From: AC-69 sp046728055
GTDB lineage: Bacteria > Actinomycetota > UBA4738 > HRBIN12
Reading direction: 5' to 3'
Assembly (NCBI GenBank): GCA_046728055.1
Contig: JBKPDU010000110.1
Location: forward strand, 1 to 13,440
DNA: 13,440 bases
Of the stretch, positions 1 to 5,788 are shown piece by piece (the first letter of the stretch is position 1; each line of letters opens with the position of its first letter). The position numbers and the translations under genes are program-made. Below the pieces are notes generated by a model. That model had not been told where the DNA came from and ran no database searches. It worked only from the letters and a program-made list of their open reading frames with translations.

Positions 1-74
1 TTCCTCGCACGCAGTTCAAGCTCCTGCGATACGGTCGGAGGGCCCAAACAGAGACCGCTTGGCCGGTACCCGTT

Positions 75-566
75 TCAAGTCTCGAGCTCGTCGCGGAGGG
101 CGGCCAGCCATTGCACCGCGATCAGGTCCTGCGGCCTGCCGGCCGCCCGCTTCATCCGGATCAGGTCGTCGACCGAGGCCACCCGGATGACCAGACCGTC
201 CAGATCCTCCTCTTTGGCCGAGCCGTCGAGGTCGGCGAACCCATCCGTCCCCGCCGGCGTCCCGATGCAATCGAGCGCACCCGCCTTGGTGGTGAACGTG
301 AAGCGATCTCCTGCCGCGAGCGTTTCGGCGTCGAGTCGGAACGGGATCTCCGTGGGAGCTCCACGAAGTTTGGCGCGGAGCTGCCTGAGCGTAGCCGCCA
401 GTCGCTCGAGGTTCTCCTCGTCGCGGGCGTGGCAGATGTCGATGTCGCCGGTGATCACGGGCGATCCGCGGATCGCGGCGGCGAACCCGCCGATCAGCAC
501 GAACCGAACGTCATGCCGAACCAGGGTCCGAAGGACGGCGAGAGGGTCGAAGCGCGGCTCGGTCAC
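75..566 (-). CDS. AbiEii-like nucleotidyltransferase (toxin-like partner of XRE protein)
   Basis: A 163-residue protein of the minimal/AbiEii-like nucleotidyltransferase type. It begins with a helix (FDPLAVLRTLVRHDVRFVLI), then the nucleotidyltransferase signature: Gly26-Gly27 followed by Asp41-x-Asp43 in GDIDI, the expected metal-binding pair. Near the C terminus SVDDLIRMKRAAGRPQD (Lys139, Asp147) matches the Lys-containing helix usual in this family. I chose the GTG at 566 because it overlaps the TGA of the upstream XRE gene in a GTGA tetranucleotide, the hallmark of translational coupling; the in-frame extension to 725 lies wholly inside the XRE gene and has no recognisable domain. Family knowledge: such enzymes transfer nucleotides to RNA or protein and often act as toxins beside a DNA-binding antitoxin. 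The toxin role is inference; a housekeeping nucleotidyltransferase is the alternative. Confidence 0.8.
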   Translation of the reverse strand: MTEPRFDPLAVLRTLVRHDVRFVLIGGFAAAIRGSPVITGDIDICHARDEENLERLAATLRQLRAKLRGAPTEIPFRLDAETLAAGDRFTFTTKAGALDCIGTPAGTDGFADLDGSAKEEDLDGLVIRVASVDDLIRMKRAAGRPQDLIAVQWLAALRDELET

Positions 567-883
567 CTGATCGGCCGGCCGCGCCGGTCGAAAGCACGCG
601 TCCGGTTCCACTCCCGAGCGGCCAATCTCGCCCGCTGGCCAGGAGACAGGCCGAGGCGATCCCGGATGAGCGTCCGATCCACCCCGAGGCCCGGCCGCTC
701 GACCAGCTCCAGGCCCTTCCCGCACTCACGGAGCAGGCGGTCCAGCGTCTCGAACCTGGGCGAAGCGTGATCCCGCTCGATGCGTGAGAGGACTGGCTGC
801 GCAACGCCGGCCCGGCGAGCCAGCTCCCGCTGGGTGAACCCCGCGGCCCTCCGCGCCTCCTTCAGAAACGCTCCCGCCATCAT
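563..883 (-). CDS. XRE-family helix-turn-helix regulator, likely antitoxin/autorepressor
   Basis: A 106-residue DNA-binding protein. Residues 6-60 form a classic HTH_3/XRE domain: FLKEARRAAGFTQRELARRA, then GVAQPVLSRIERDHASPRFE and a following helix (TLDRLLRECGKGLEL). The C-terminal 40 residues are basic (LSPGQRARLAAREWNRTRAF) and could contact the partner protein. It is the first gene of a two-gene unit with the nucleotidyltransferase at 75-566, overlapping it by 4 bp. A -10-like TATCAT on the minus strand ends 6 nt before the ATG at 883, so the mRNA may be leaderless; no Shine-Dalgarno is visible. A second ATG follows immediately (880). A 20-bp dyad directly upstream is the likely binding site, implying negative autoregulation. 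The HTH identity is firm; the antitoxin role rests on the gene pairing. Confidence 0.88.
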   Translation of the reverse strand: MMAGAFLKEARRAAGFTQRELARRAGVAQPVLSRIERDHASPRFETLDRLLRECGKGLELVERPGLGVDRTLIRDRLGLSPGQRARLAAREWNRTRAFDRRGRPIR

Positions 884-888
884 GTCGA

Positions 889-895
889 TATGATA
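889..895. promoter_or_regulatory. Overlapping divergent -10 hexamers
   Basis: On the plus strand TATGAT (889-894) fits a -10 for the oxidoreductase, with a start point near 901 and a 32-nt leader that keeps its GGGGAGAGGGG ribosome site. On the minus strand TATCAT (895-890) fits a -10 for the XRE gene, with its start at the ATG itself. The two overlap by five bases, and the minus-strand element overlaps the 891-910 dyad. No good -35 hexamer is visible on either strand. Confidence 0.4.
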
Positions 896-910
896 ACGAA
901 AACGATATCA
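891..910. promoter_or_regulatory. Dyad operator between XRE gene and LLM oxidoreductase
   Basis: The sequence TGATAACGAAAACGATATCA is a near-perfect inverted repeat (TGATAwCG-N4-CGwTATCA, 7 of 8 arm positions matching). It lies 8 nt upstream of the XRE start and 23 nt upstream of the oxidoreductase start, and is AT-rich within GC-rich surroundings. Size and position fit an operator for the adjacent XRE dimer. Assignment to that protein is inference. Confidence 0.55.
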
Positions 911-932
911 CTCAGGGGAGAGGGGGGTCGCC

Positions 933-1799
933 GTGGACATCGGGATCGGGATCGGCAACACGCTGCTCGACTTGGACGGAGCGACTTTGATCGGATGGGC
1001 TCGGCGTGCGGAGGAGCGAGGTTTCGCCAGCCTCGCCTCGATCGGCCGGGTGGCCTGGCCCGCGTACGACGAGCTGGCGGCGTTCGCCGCCGCCGGCGCC
1101 GTCACCGAGCGGATCGAGTTCCTGACCGACGTCCTGCTCGCTCCGACCCACAGCACGTCTCGGCTGGCCAAGCTCACGGCGAGCGTCGATCGGCTGTCGA
1201 ACGGTCGGCTGACCCTCGGGCTCGGCGTCGGGGCCAGGCGTGACGACTACGAGGCTGCCGAGGTGGATTTCACCACCAGAGGGAAGCGCTTCGACCAGCA
1301 GCTCGAGGCGCTCCACGAGAGCTGGGCCGGGCGTCCGCCGAAGGACGCGACGCAGCCGTTCGGCCCGACCACCGCGCGGGGGAGGATCCCCATCTTGTTC
1401 GGAGGCGATCCGAACCGAGCAGCCCGCCGCGCGGTCCGATGGGACGGCGGGTTCACCGTCGGTGGCGCCCCGGCCGACATGGCGGCGGGCATGGTCCAGA
1501 CCTTCCGTGGGGCTTACCGCGAGGCCGGTGGAACCGGGACCCCGCGCGTCGTGTGCCTCGCGTATTTCGGGCTCGGCCACCACGAGGAGGAGTCGCTGCG
1601 GCAGCTCCGCGCGTACTACGGGTTCGCCGGCGAGCGGGCCGAGTGGATCGCGAGGTCGGCGGCGCGAACCTCCGATGACGTGCGATCCCGGATCAATGCG
1701 TTTCAGGAGATCGGCGCCGACGAACTGATCTTCACCCCGAGCGTTCCCGATGTCGATCAGGTGGATCTCCTGGCCGAGGCGGTCGAACTGCCCGGGTGA
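933..1799 (+). CDS. LLM-class flavin/F420-dependent oxidoreductase
   Basis: A 288-residue bacterial-luciferase-like TIM-barrel protein. Diagnostic segments are the N-terminal strand MDIGIGIGN, a helix-strand unit ending RIEFLTDVLLAP (60-71), and the family signature SVDRLSNGRLTLGLGVG followed by ARRDDYEA (84-108). These enzymes use reduced F420 or FMN to reduce or monooxygenate small molecules; the substrate cannot be read from sequence. The GTG start at 933 has a strong purine-rich ribosome site just upstream (914-927). Length matches the short actinobacterial LLM subfamily. It is divergent from the XRE gene and may share its operator, but no functional link is otherwise evident. A second member of the superfamily lies at the right edge of the window. 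Confidence 0.9.
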   Translation: MDIGIGIGNTLLDLDGATLIGWARRAEERGFASLASIGRVAWPAYDELAAFAAAGAVTERIEFLTDVLLAPTHSTSRLAKLTASVDRLSNGRLTLGLGVGARRDDYEAAEVDFTTRGKRFDQQLEALHESWAGRPPKDATQPFGPTTARGRIPILFGGDPNRAARRAVRWDGGFTVGGAPADMAAGMVQTFRGAYREAGGTGTPRVVCLAYFGLGHHEEESLRQLRAYYGFAGERAEWIARSAARTSDDVRSRINAFQEIGADELIFTPSVPDVDQVDLLAEAVELPG

Positions 1800-1851
1800 G
1801 CGTCAGCTGAACTAGGGGTTCGAGGAAGCGATTTCTGGGTACACAGGGCCC

Positions 1852-2187
1852 ATGAATACTTCATGGGGAACGCTGATGGCCGCCTTGGCGGCAAAGGGCG
1901 ATGTCCGGATCAACTTCGATCTGGCCTCGATCGTTGGCTATATCCTGATCGGGCTCATCGTCGGAGCAGTCGCGCGCCTGATCGTGCCGGGCCGCGATCC
2001 CATGGGCCTCCTGGGCACGCTGTTGCTCGGAGTGGTGGGCGCCGTCATCGGCGGATGGCTGGCCGGTGAGGTGTTCGCCGAGACCTCGGGCGTGGACTGG
2101 ATCGCCTCGATTCTGGTCGCTGCGGCGCTGGTCCTGCTGGTGCGCGCGGGCTCACGTAGCCGTTTGACGTCGGGCAGGCGCTGGTAG
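1852..2187 (+). CDS. GlsB/YeaQ/YmgE-family small stress membrane protein
   Basis: A 111-residue membrane protein of the transglycosylase-associated (GlsB/YeaQ/YmgE) family. Three hydrophobic helices are visible at about residues 25-45, 51-72 and 82-98. The family signature ARLIVPGRDPMGLLGTLLLG (41-60) is followed by VVGAVIGGWLAGE. The first ~20 residues are longer than usual, so initiation at the ATG at 1876 is possible; I kept 1852 because a -10-like TACACA ends 6 nt before it. Members are small inner-membrane proteins induced by general stress, with unknown biochemical function. The C terminus after helix 3 (RAGSRSRLTSGRRW) is basic and somewhat longer than typical. Confidence 0.88.
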   Translation: MNTSWGTLMAALAAKGDVRINFDLASIVGYILIGLIVGAVARLIVPGRDPMGLLGTLLLGVVGAVIGGWLAGEVFAETSGVDWIASILVAAALVLLVRAGSRSRLTSGRRW

Positions 2188-2222
2188 CTAAACAAGCCGC
2201 TAGGCCGCCGGAGTCGGTCAGT

Positions 2223-2234
2223 GACCAATTGGTC
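2223..2234. repeat. Perfect 12-bp palindrome
   Basis: GACCAATTGGTC is a perfect palindrome in the gap between the GlsB-like gene and the secreted-protein gene. It sits inside a larger 6-bp inverted repeat (GTGACC at 2221-2226, GGTCAC at 2242-2247). It could be a regulator binding site or the tip of an RNA hairpin. Confidence 0.4.
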
Positions 2235-2254
2235 TAGTTCGGGTCACCTGCGGT

Positions 2255-2290
2255 AGCCATCGCCCTGCTGATAGTTGTATGGCGATGGCT
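2255..2290. repeat. Perfect 10-bp inverted repeat (stem-loop) before secreted-protein gene
   Basis: AGCCATCGCC (2255-2264) and GGCGATGGCT (2281-2290) are exact reverse complements around a 16-nt AT-richer loop. No U-tract follows, so it is not a standard intrinsic terminator. It ends 13 nt before the ATG at 2304 and could act as an mRNA leader hairpin or as a terminator of the GlsB-like gene. Confidence 0.45.
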
Positions 2291-2303
2291 GTCGCTGTGT
2301 CTG

Positions 2304-2840
2304 ATGGAACCATCCACGTGGTGGCCGTGTAATCGGAGTGTGAACTGCCTGCTTGCCGCTGCACTGGTCATGACCGCTCTGACCTGCACCGCCTCGGGAT
2401 CTGCCGACTCGGCCAGTCCCACCGCTGGAGGAATGCGCCCATCGACGGCTGCGGACGTGTGTCCGGTGACGCTTCCCCGCGGGGACCATCGGCCACGGGA
2501 TCCGGCAGGTCTCGGGAAGTCGGGGTACGGAAACGGCGAGCTCTGGGTCGGCCTGTGGCCGCACGGTCACGTTCGGGCCACCGAGGACAACATCAATCGG
2601 CGTGACAAGATCGTCATGAAGTTCCCGTGGGATCGGGCGGTCCACGGACGGCTTCACATCACCGGTCATCGGATCGAGGCCGAAGCGCCGCCGCTCCGCG
2701 CCCTCCTCCAGGACTACGGCCTGACCGGATTCCAGCCTTCGGCGCTGGTGTTTCCGGCGGAGGGGTGTTGGCAGGTGACCGGTCGAGTTGCCGACGGCAC
2801 CAGCCTCACGTTCGTGACGCTCGTCACGGTCTCGACGTAG
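2304..2840 (+). CDS. Secreted or lipid-anchored hypothetical protein
   Basis: A 178-residue protein I cannot assign to a named family. A hydrophobic stretch at about residues 14-28 (NCLLAAALVMTALTC) followed by a Ser/Ala/Thr linker looks like an export signal. Cys28 could be a lipobox Cys, but the -1 residue is Thr, so lipidation is doubtful. The mature part begins with VCPVTLP and continues GYGNGELWVGLWPHG, then KFPWDR, HGRLHITGHRIEAEAPPLRA and LTGFQPSALVFPAEGCWQVT. This layout resembles compact beta-rich secreted proteins of actinobacteria and Chloroflexota that I remember without a function. Cys53 and Cys153 (approximately) may form a disulfide. An alternative GTG start at 2340 has GGAG only 1 nt away. 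A perfect stem-loop precedes the gene. Confidence 0.7.
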   Translation: MEPSTWWPCNRSVNCLLAAALVMTALTCTASGSADSASPTAGGMRPSTAADVCPVTLPRGDHRPRDPAGLGKSGYGNGELWVGLWPHGHVRATEDNINRRDKIVMKFPWDRAVHGRLHITGHRIEAEAPPLRALLQDYGLTGFQPSALVFPAEGCWQVTGRVADGTSLTFVTLVTVST

Positions 2841-2926
2841 CGCTCAGAGTGACCACCCTGTTGTCCGCGGATCGAGAGGGTGCGGGGTCGCTTGATGCCG
2901 CGCGTGCCGCCCCCGTGGACATCCTC

Positions 2927-2955
2927 TTGATTTGCCTGCGCCGGGTTGGTAGAGA
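2927..2955 (+). promoter_or_regulatory. Promoter of the dienelactone-hydrolase-family gene
   Basis: TTGATT (2927-2932), a 17-bp spacer and TAGAGA (2950-2955) match a sigma70-type promoter moderately well. The predicted start point (2962-2963) coincides with the ATG at 2963, so the transcript would be leaderless. Confidence 0.4.
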
Positions 2956-2962
2956 TGCGGTG

Positions 2963-3538
2963 ATGACGACAGTGCTCCTCTTTCATCACGCGCAGGGTCT
3001 AACGTCGGGGATGCGCGCCTTTGCCGAAGAGGTGCGCGAGGCGGGCCACACGGTGCACACGCCCGACCTCTACGGCGGAATTACGTTCGAGGACCTCAAG
3101 GAAGGTGTGGGCTACGCACAGGAGGGGGGCTTCGACCAGATCATCAGCCGGGGCCGAGAGGCAGCGGCGGATCTGCCCGACGACATCGTCTACGCGGGGT
3201 TCTCCCTCGGTGTGTTGCCGGCACAGGCACTGGCACAGACGCGCCCCGGTGCAAGAGGAGCGATCTTCTATCAGTCGTGCTTGCCGACGGCCGAGTTCGG
3301 GACCCCGTGGCCCCAGGGTGTTCCCGTGCAGATCCACATGATGGATTCCGATCCGTGGACGATGGAAGAGGACCAGCCGGCGGCCGAGGCATTGGTCGAG
3401 GAGGTCGCGGATGCCGAGTTGTTCCTGTATCCAGGGTCCACGCACCTGTTCGCTGACCCGAGCCTCGAGGTCTACGAAGAGCAGGCGGCCATTCTGCTGA
3501 AGGAGCGCACGCTCGCCTTCCTGGATCGGGTCGGCTAG
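2963..3538 (+). CDS. Dienelactone hydrolase family alpha/beta-hydrolase
   Basis: A 191-residue alpha/beta-hydrolase of the dienelactone hydrolase family. The N terminus TTVLLFHHAQGLTSGMRAFA and HTVHTPDLYGG are characteristic. The nucleophile elbow is YAGFSLGV, giving Ser81 where classical dienelactone hydrolases carry Cys. Asp130 (MMDSDPW) and His161 (GSTHLF) complete a plausible triad. Likely a cytoplasmic esterase/lactonase of unknown substrate. The start at 2963 is where family homology begins; the open frame runs back to 2627 but that part overlaps the secreted-protein gene in another frame. A promoter placing the start point on the ATG is visible. It ends 128 bp before the kinase-like gene and is not obviously in an operon. 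Confidence 0.9.
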   Translation: MTTVLLFHHAQGLTSGMRAFAEEVREAGHTVHTPDLYGGITFEDLKEGVGYAQEGGFDQIISRGREAAADLPDDIVYAGFSLGVLPAQALAQTRPGARGAIFYQSCLPTAEFGTPWPQGVPVQIHMMDSDPWTMEEDQPAAEALVEEVADAELFLYPGSTHLFADPSLEVYEEQAAILLKERTLAFLDRVG

Positions 3539-3654
3539 CCAAGGACCATAACTACTTCCCTTCCCAACGCTCCAGAAGGATGCCCCGGTCGCCCGACTTG
3601 GCTGGCGCACGTGGGCGGTCATGCCGCGGCGGGAGTGTTGGACGTCGGAAGTTC

Positions 3655-3660
3655 GATAAT
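3655..3660 (+). promoter_or_regulatory. -10 element of kinase-like gene
   Basis: GATAAT ends exactly 6 nt before the ATG at 3667, placing transcription start on the start codon. No convincing -35 lies at 16-18 bp. There is no Shine-Dalgarno before the ATG, which also fits a leaderless mRNA. Confidence 0.45.
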
Positions 3661-3666
3661 CACGGA

Positions 3667-4149
3667 ATGAAGCGCGTTCTCCTAACTGGCATGTCTGGGG
3701 TCGGGAAGTCGACGGTCGCTAAACGCCTTTCCGAGCTCGGCTACAAGGTGGTCGAAACCGACTACGAGGGGTTCTCCGTGGTCGACGAGGACGGCAACCA
3801 GCACTGGGATGTCGATCGCGTCCGCCAGCTCCTTGCGACCGAGGAAGCTGACGTGCTGTTCGTGGTCGGTTCCGACGACGCTCAGGTCCTGTTCTACCCA
3901 GAGTTCGACCACATCGTGTTGCTGAGTGCGCCCCGTGACGTCATGGTCGAGCGTCTCGCCGCTCGGACCAACAATCCGTTCGGCAAGAGTTCCGAGGAAC
4001 TGGCGAAGATCCTGGCCGATCTGGAGGCGTTCGAGCCGATGATGCGGCGGGCTGCGACCCATGAGATCGACACGAGTAAGCCCCTTGACCGCGTGATCGA
4101 CGAGATCCTCAGCCTGGTCCGGGAACCGCCGGCTTGGCGGGTGCCATAA
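3667..4149 (+). CDS. P-loop (AAA/shikimate-kinase-like) small-molecule kinase
   Basis: A 160-residue P-loop protein. Walker A is GMSGVGKST (residues 8-16, Lys14). A kinase-like Asp follows strand 2 (ETDYEGFS, Asp32). A hydrophobic strand FDHIVLLSAP (80-89) resembles the nucleoside/shikimate-kinase-fold core strand, and the following RLAARTNNPFGKSSEEL (96-112) looks like a lid helix. The end (HEIDTSKPLDRVIDEIL) is the usual final strand-helix of this fold. Substrate is not predictable; many actinobacterial homologues are simply called AAA or shikimate kinases. True shikimate kinase motifs are absent. I chose the ATG at 3667 because the Walker A strand begins there and a -10 ends 6 nt before it. 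The stop codon overlaps an extended -10-like element (4142-4150). Confidence 0.85.
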   Translation: MKRVLLTGMSGVGKSTVAKRLSELGYKVVETDYEGFSVVDEDGNQHWDVDRVRQLLATEEADVLFVVGSDDAQVLFYPEFDHIVLLSAPRDVMVERLAARTNNPFGKSSEELAKILADLEAFEPMMRRAATHEIDTSKPLDRVIDEILSLVREPPAWRVP

Positions 4150-4150
4150 T
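4142..4150 (+). promoter_or_regulatory. Extended -10-like element at the end of the kinase gene
   Basis: TGCCATAAT is an extended -10 (TGn plus CATAAT) that overlaps the kinase TAA stop. It would start transcription near 4157, at the left end of the structured intergenic segment. No -35 is apparent, as is allowed for extended -10 promoters. Confidence 0.3.
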
Positions 4151-4156
4151 CGATCC

Positions 4157-4340
4157 GTGACCAGGACGTGCCGAACGAGTTGGCTCCGACGGCTCATGCT
4201 TCGCCTGACTCGGCGAAACCGACGGTGCGAGCTCGGACTCGGAGGGTGGGACGACCCCGGCCCTGATGGAGGAGTCCGCGAGCCTCGAAGGCCGATCCCG
4301 TTCGCAGGCGCGGGAGCCGTTGCCCTGCCACTCGACTGAT
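4157..4340 (+). other. Intergenic segment with nested inverted repeats; possible structured RNA
   Basis: No convincing gene is seen between the kinase and the leftward cyclase. The segment can fold as a closed multi-branch structure. CGACGGCTC (4187-4195) pairs with GAGCCGTTG (4314-4322, one G-U). A hairpin has arms TTCGCC (4200-4205) and GGCGAA (4212-4217). GCTCGGACTC (4231-4240) pairs with 4272-4283 through a 2-nt bulge. An extended -10 lies at the left end. A 60-codon GTG ORF (4157-4339) fills the same space but is an Arg-rich sequence without recognisable features. It could be a small RNA, a bidirectional terminator region or chance pairing in GC-rich DNA. Confidence 0.3.
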
Positions 4341-4365
4341 GTTCGTCACGCAGAGAGGGTCTTGG

Positions 4366-5619
4366 TCAAGTCGGTGGTTGGTCGACCATCATGCGAGGGT
4401 GTGCCCGTAGCAGGTGCACCGTTCCGGATATTCCTTTGAGCTCCACCACACCGATATCTGCGAACGCGATCCCATTCTCCTGGCAGGCGTCGGCTACTGC
4501 CTGGCTGACAAGCACTTCGCCAGGCCGTGCATAGTCGGCGATGCGCGCAGCGAGGTTCACGGTTTGCCCGAAGTAATCGCCCTGCTGAAAGAGGACTGGC
4601 CCCGCGTGCAGGCCGACATGGGCTGGCGGCAACCCCGCGGCCGCCAGCCCGTCAACCATCTCGAGGGCGGCACGTACGCCTGGGCCGGGTGCGTCAAAGT
4701 AGAACATCACGCCGTCGCCCAGCCACTTGACGGGGCGGCCACCGTGCCGCACGGAGCTGCGCTGCACGAGCCGCGCGACCGTCGCAGCCAGGTCGGCGGC
4801 GGCATCATCGCCGCGTTCCTGGGTCAGCCGCGTGTAGCCGGTGATATCGAGGAAGCAGATCGCCGGTAGTCGCTCGAGGCGGCTATGGATCCCTGCCTTC
4901 GCCATCAGTTTCTCGAAGACTTCGATGAGGAGGGCGGTCCAGGCCCGTGCCTGGTGGGCGTGATACATGGCCAGGACGGCTCGATCGAGAAACGGGGCGC
5001 TCCGATCGCCCAACTCGACGCCGGCAATCTCCTCCGGGCCCTTCCCCGCAGCCATGGCCGGCTCGCTCACCTCGGAGTTCCATATGACAGCCTCCTCTTC
5101 GGCCATCTGAAGGGTGCTGGCGCCCTGTACACGGAGCAGACGCTCGATGGAGGCCGGCCGAAATCCGGCGGAGACCGCGAGCTCGATGGCGGGCACGATC
5201 GCCATCTCGTCCTCGCGAAGTCGGTCATCGGGCGACGGCTGAGCCATGCCGATCGCTTCCCGGATGACCGTCAACAGCTCGAGCGGAATCCTTGTGCGGT
5301 CGCTGACCTGCCGGAACGTCTCGGGGGCGAGGGCGGCGAACCTCTCGTACACGGGCGCGTCGAGGAACGAGAGCGACAGGGCACCGCGTTGCATGGCAGC
5401 GCCCAGATCGTCGAGCGGGATGCCAGCTTGCTCGAGCGATTTGGCCATTAGTATCCGGCGTACGTCGCCCGGCGAGAAGCGATCCGGCACCTTCGGGGCC
5501 AGGATGCCGAGATCCACAAGTCGAACGAGGTAGTCAGGCTCGACCCCGGCTTGCTCAGCAAGTTTCTCGCCTGAGTACGAGGTCACTTTGGCTAGCGTAC
5601 TGGAGCGGCGATCCCTCAT
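4366..5619 (-). CDS. Class III adenylyl cyclase with MerR-like N-terminal regulatory domain
   Basis: A 417-residue cytoplasmic protein. Residues ~13-80 form a MerR-like winged-helix segment (YSGEKLAEQAGVEPDYLVRL, then GILAP, RFSPGDVRRI), like the regulatory domains of mycobacterial soluble cyclases. A long helical linker follows (~90-250). The catalytic domain (~253-400) contains all key class III residues: metal-binding Asp258 (FLDITGYT) and Asp302 (KWLGDGV), adenine-selecting Lys298 and Asp348 (GDYFGQ), and Asn355/Arg359 (VNLAAR). It should make cAMP from ATP as a homodimer. Start choice: the ATG at 5619 shortly precedes the first domain; the frame extends to 5703 without recognisable features, and a GTG at 5586 is possible. 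It is divergent from the serine hydrolase. No transmembrane segment is visible. Confidence 0.92.
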   Translation of the reverse strand: MRDRRSSTLAKVTSYSGEKLAEQAGVEPDYLVRLVDLGILAPKVPDRFSPGDVRRILMAKSLEQAGIPLDDLGAAMQRGALSLSFLDAPVYERFAALAPETFRQVSDRTRIPLELLTVIREAIGMAQPSPDDRLREDEMAIVPAIELAVSAGFRPASIERLLRVQGASTLQMAEEEAVIWNSEVSEPAMAAGKGPEEIAGVELGDRSAPFLDRAVLAMYHAHQARAWTALLIEVFEKLMAKAGIHSRLERLPAICFLDITGYTRLTQERGDDAAADLAATVARLVQRSSVRHGGRPVKWLGDGVMFYFDAPGPGVRAALEMVDGLAAAGLPPAHVGLHAGPVLFQQGDYFGQTVNLAARIADYARPGEVLVSQAVADACQENGIAFADIGVVELKGISGTVHLLRAHPRMMVDQPPT

Positions 5620-5735
5620 TTCACCGACGTCGGCCCAGGGTGCGTTCTTGCAAGAGCCGACAAGCTGTCTGCTCTGGATACCTTTCCATTTCGAGTCGGC
5701 CATACAGAACCACTACAACGCTCTCCGAAAGGAGC

Positions 5736-5766
5736 TTCGACGACGTCGATGGCAGGCCCCTAGACT
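5736..5766 (+). promoter_or_regulatory. Possible promoter/operator of serine hydrolase gene
   Basis: TTCGAC (5736-5741), 19 bp and TAGACT (5761-5766) form a weak promoter-like pair with a start point near 5773. The dyad TCGAC-GAC-GTCGA (5737-5749) overlaps the -35 position. Both are modest matches. Confidence 0.25.
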
Positions 5767-5788
5767 CCGTACCCAGGCGGGAGGAGCC

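Noticed and set aside
567..725. N-terminal extension of the nucleotidyltransferase frame to 725
   Set aside because: It lies wholly within the XRE gene, looks non-protein-like (Gly/Arg/Pro-rich), and the GTGA overlap gives a better start.
2627..2962. N-terminal extension of the dienelactone-hydrolase-family frame
   Set aside because: It overlaps the secreted-protein gene in another frame, is Arg/Pro-rich, and the family sequence starts at 2963 with a promoter just before it.
4157..4339. 60-codon GTG ORF preceded by an extended -10
   Set aside because: The product is Arg-rich with no domain or hydrophobic pattern. The inverted repeats explain the segment better; kept only as a possible structured RNA.
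4231..4340. tRNA- or selenocysteine-tRNA-like segment
   Set aside because: No T-loop GTTCGAATC-type motif, no proper acceptor stem and no anticodon arm of the right size.
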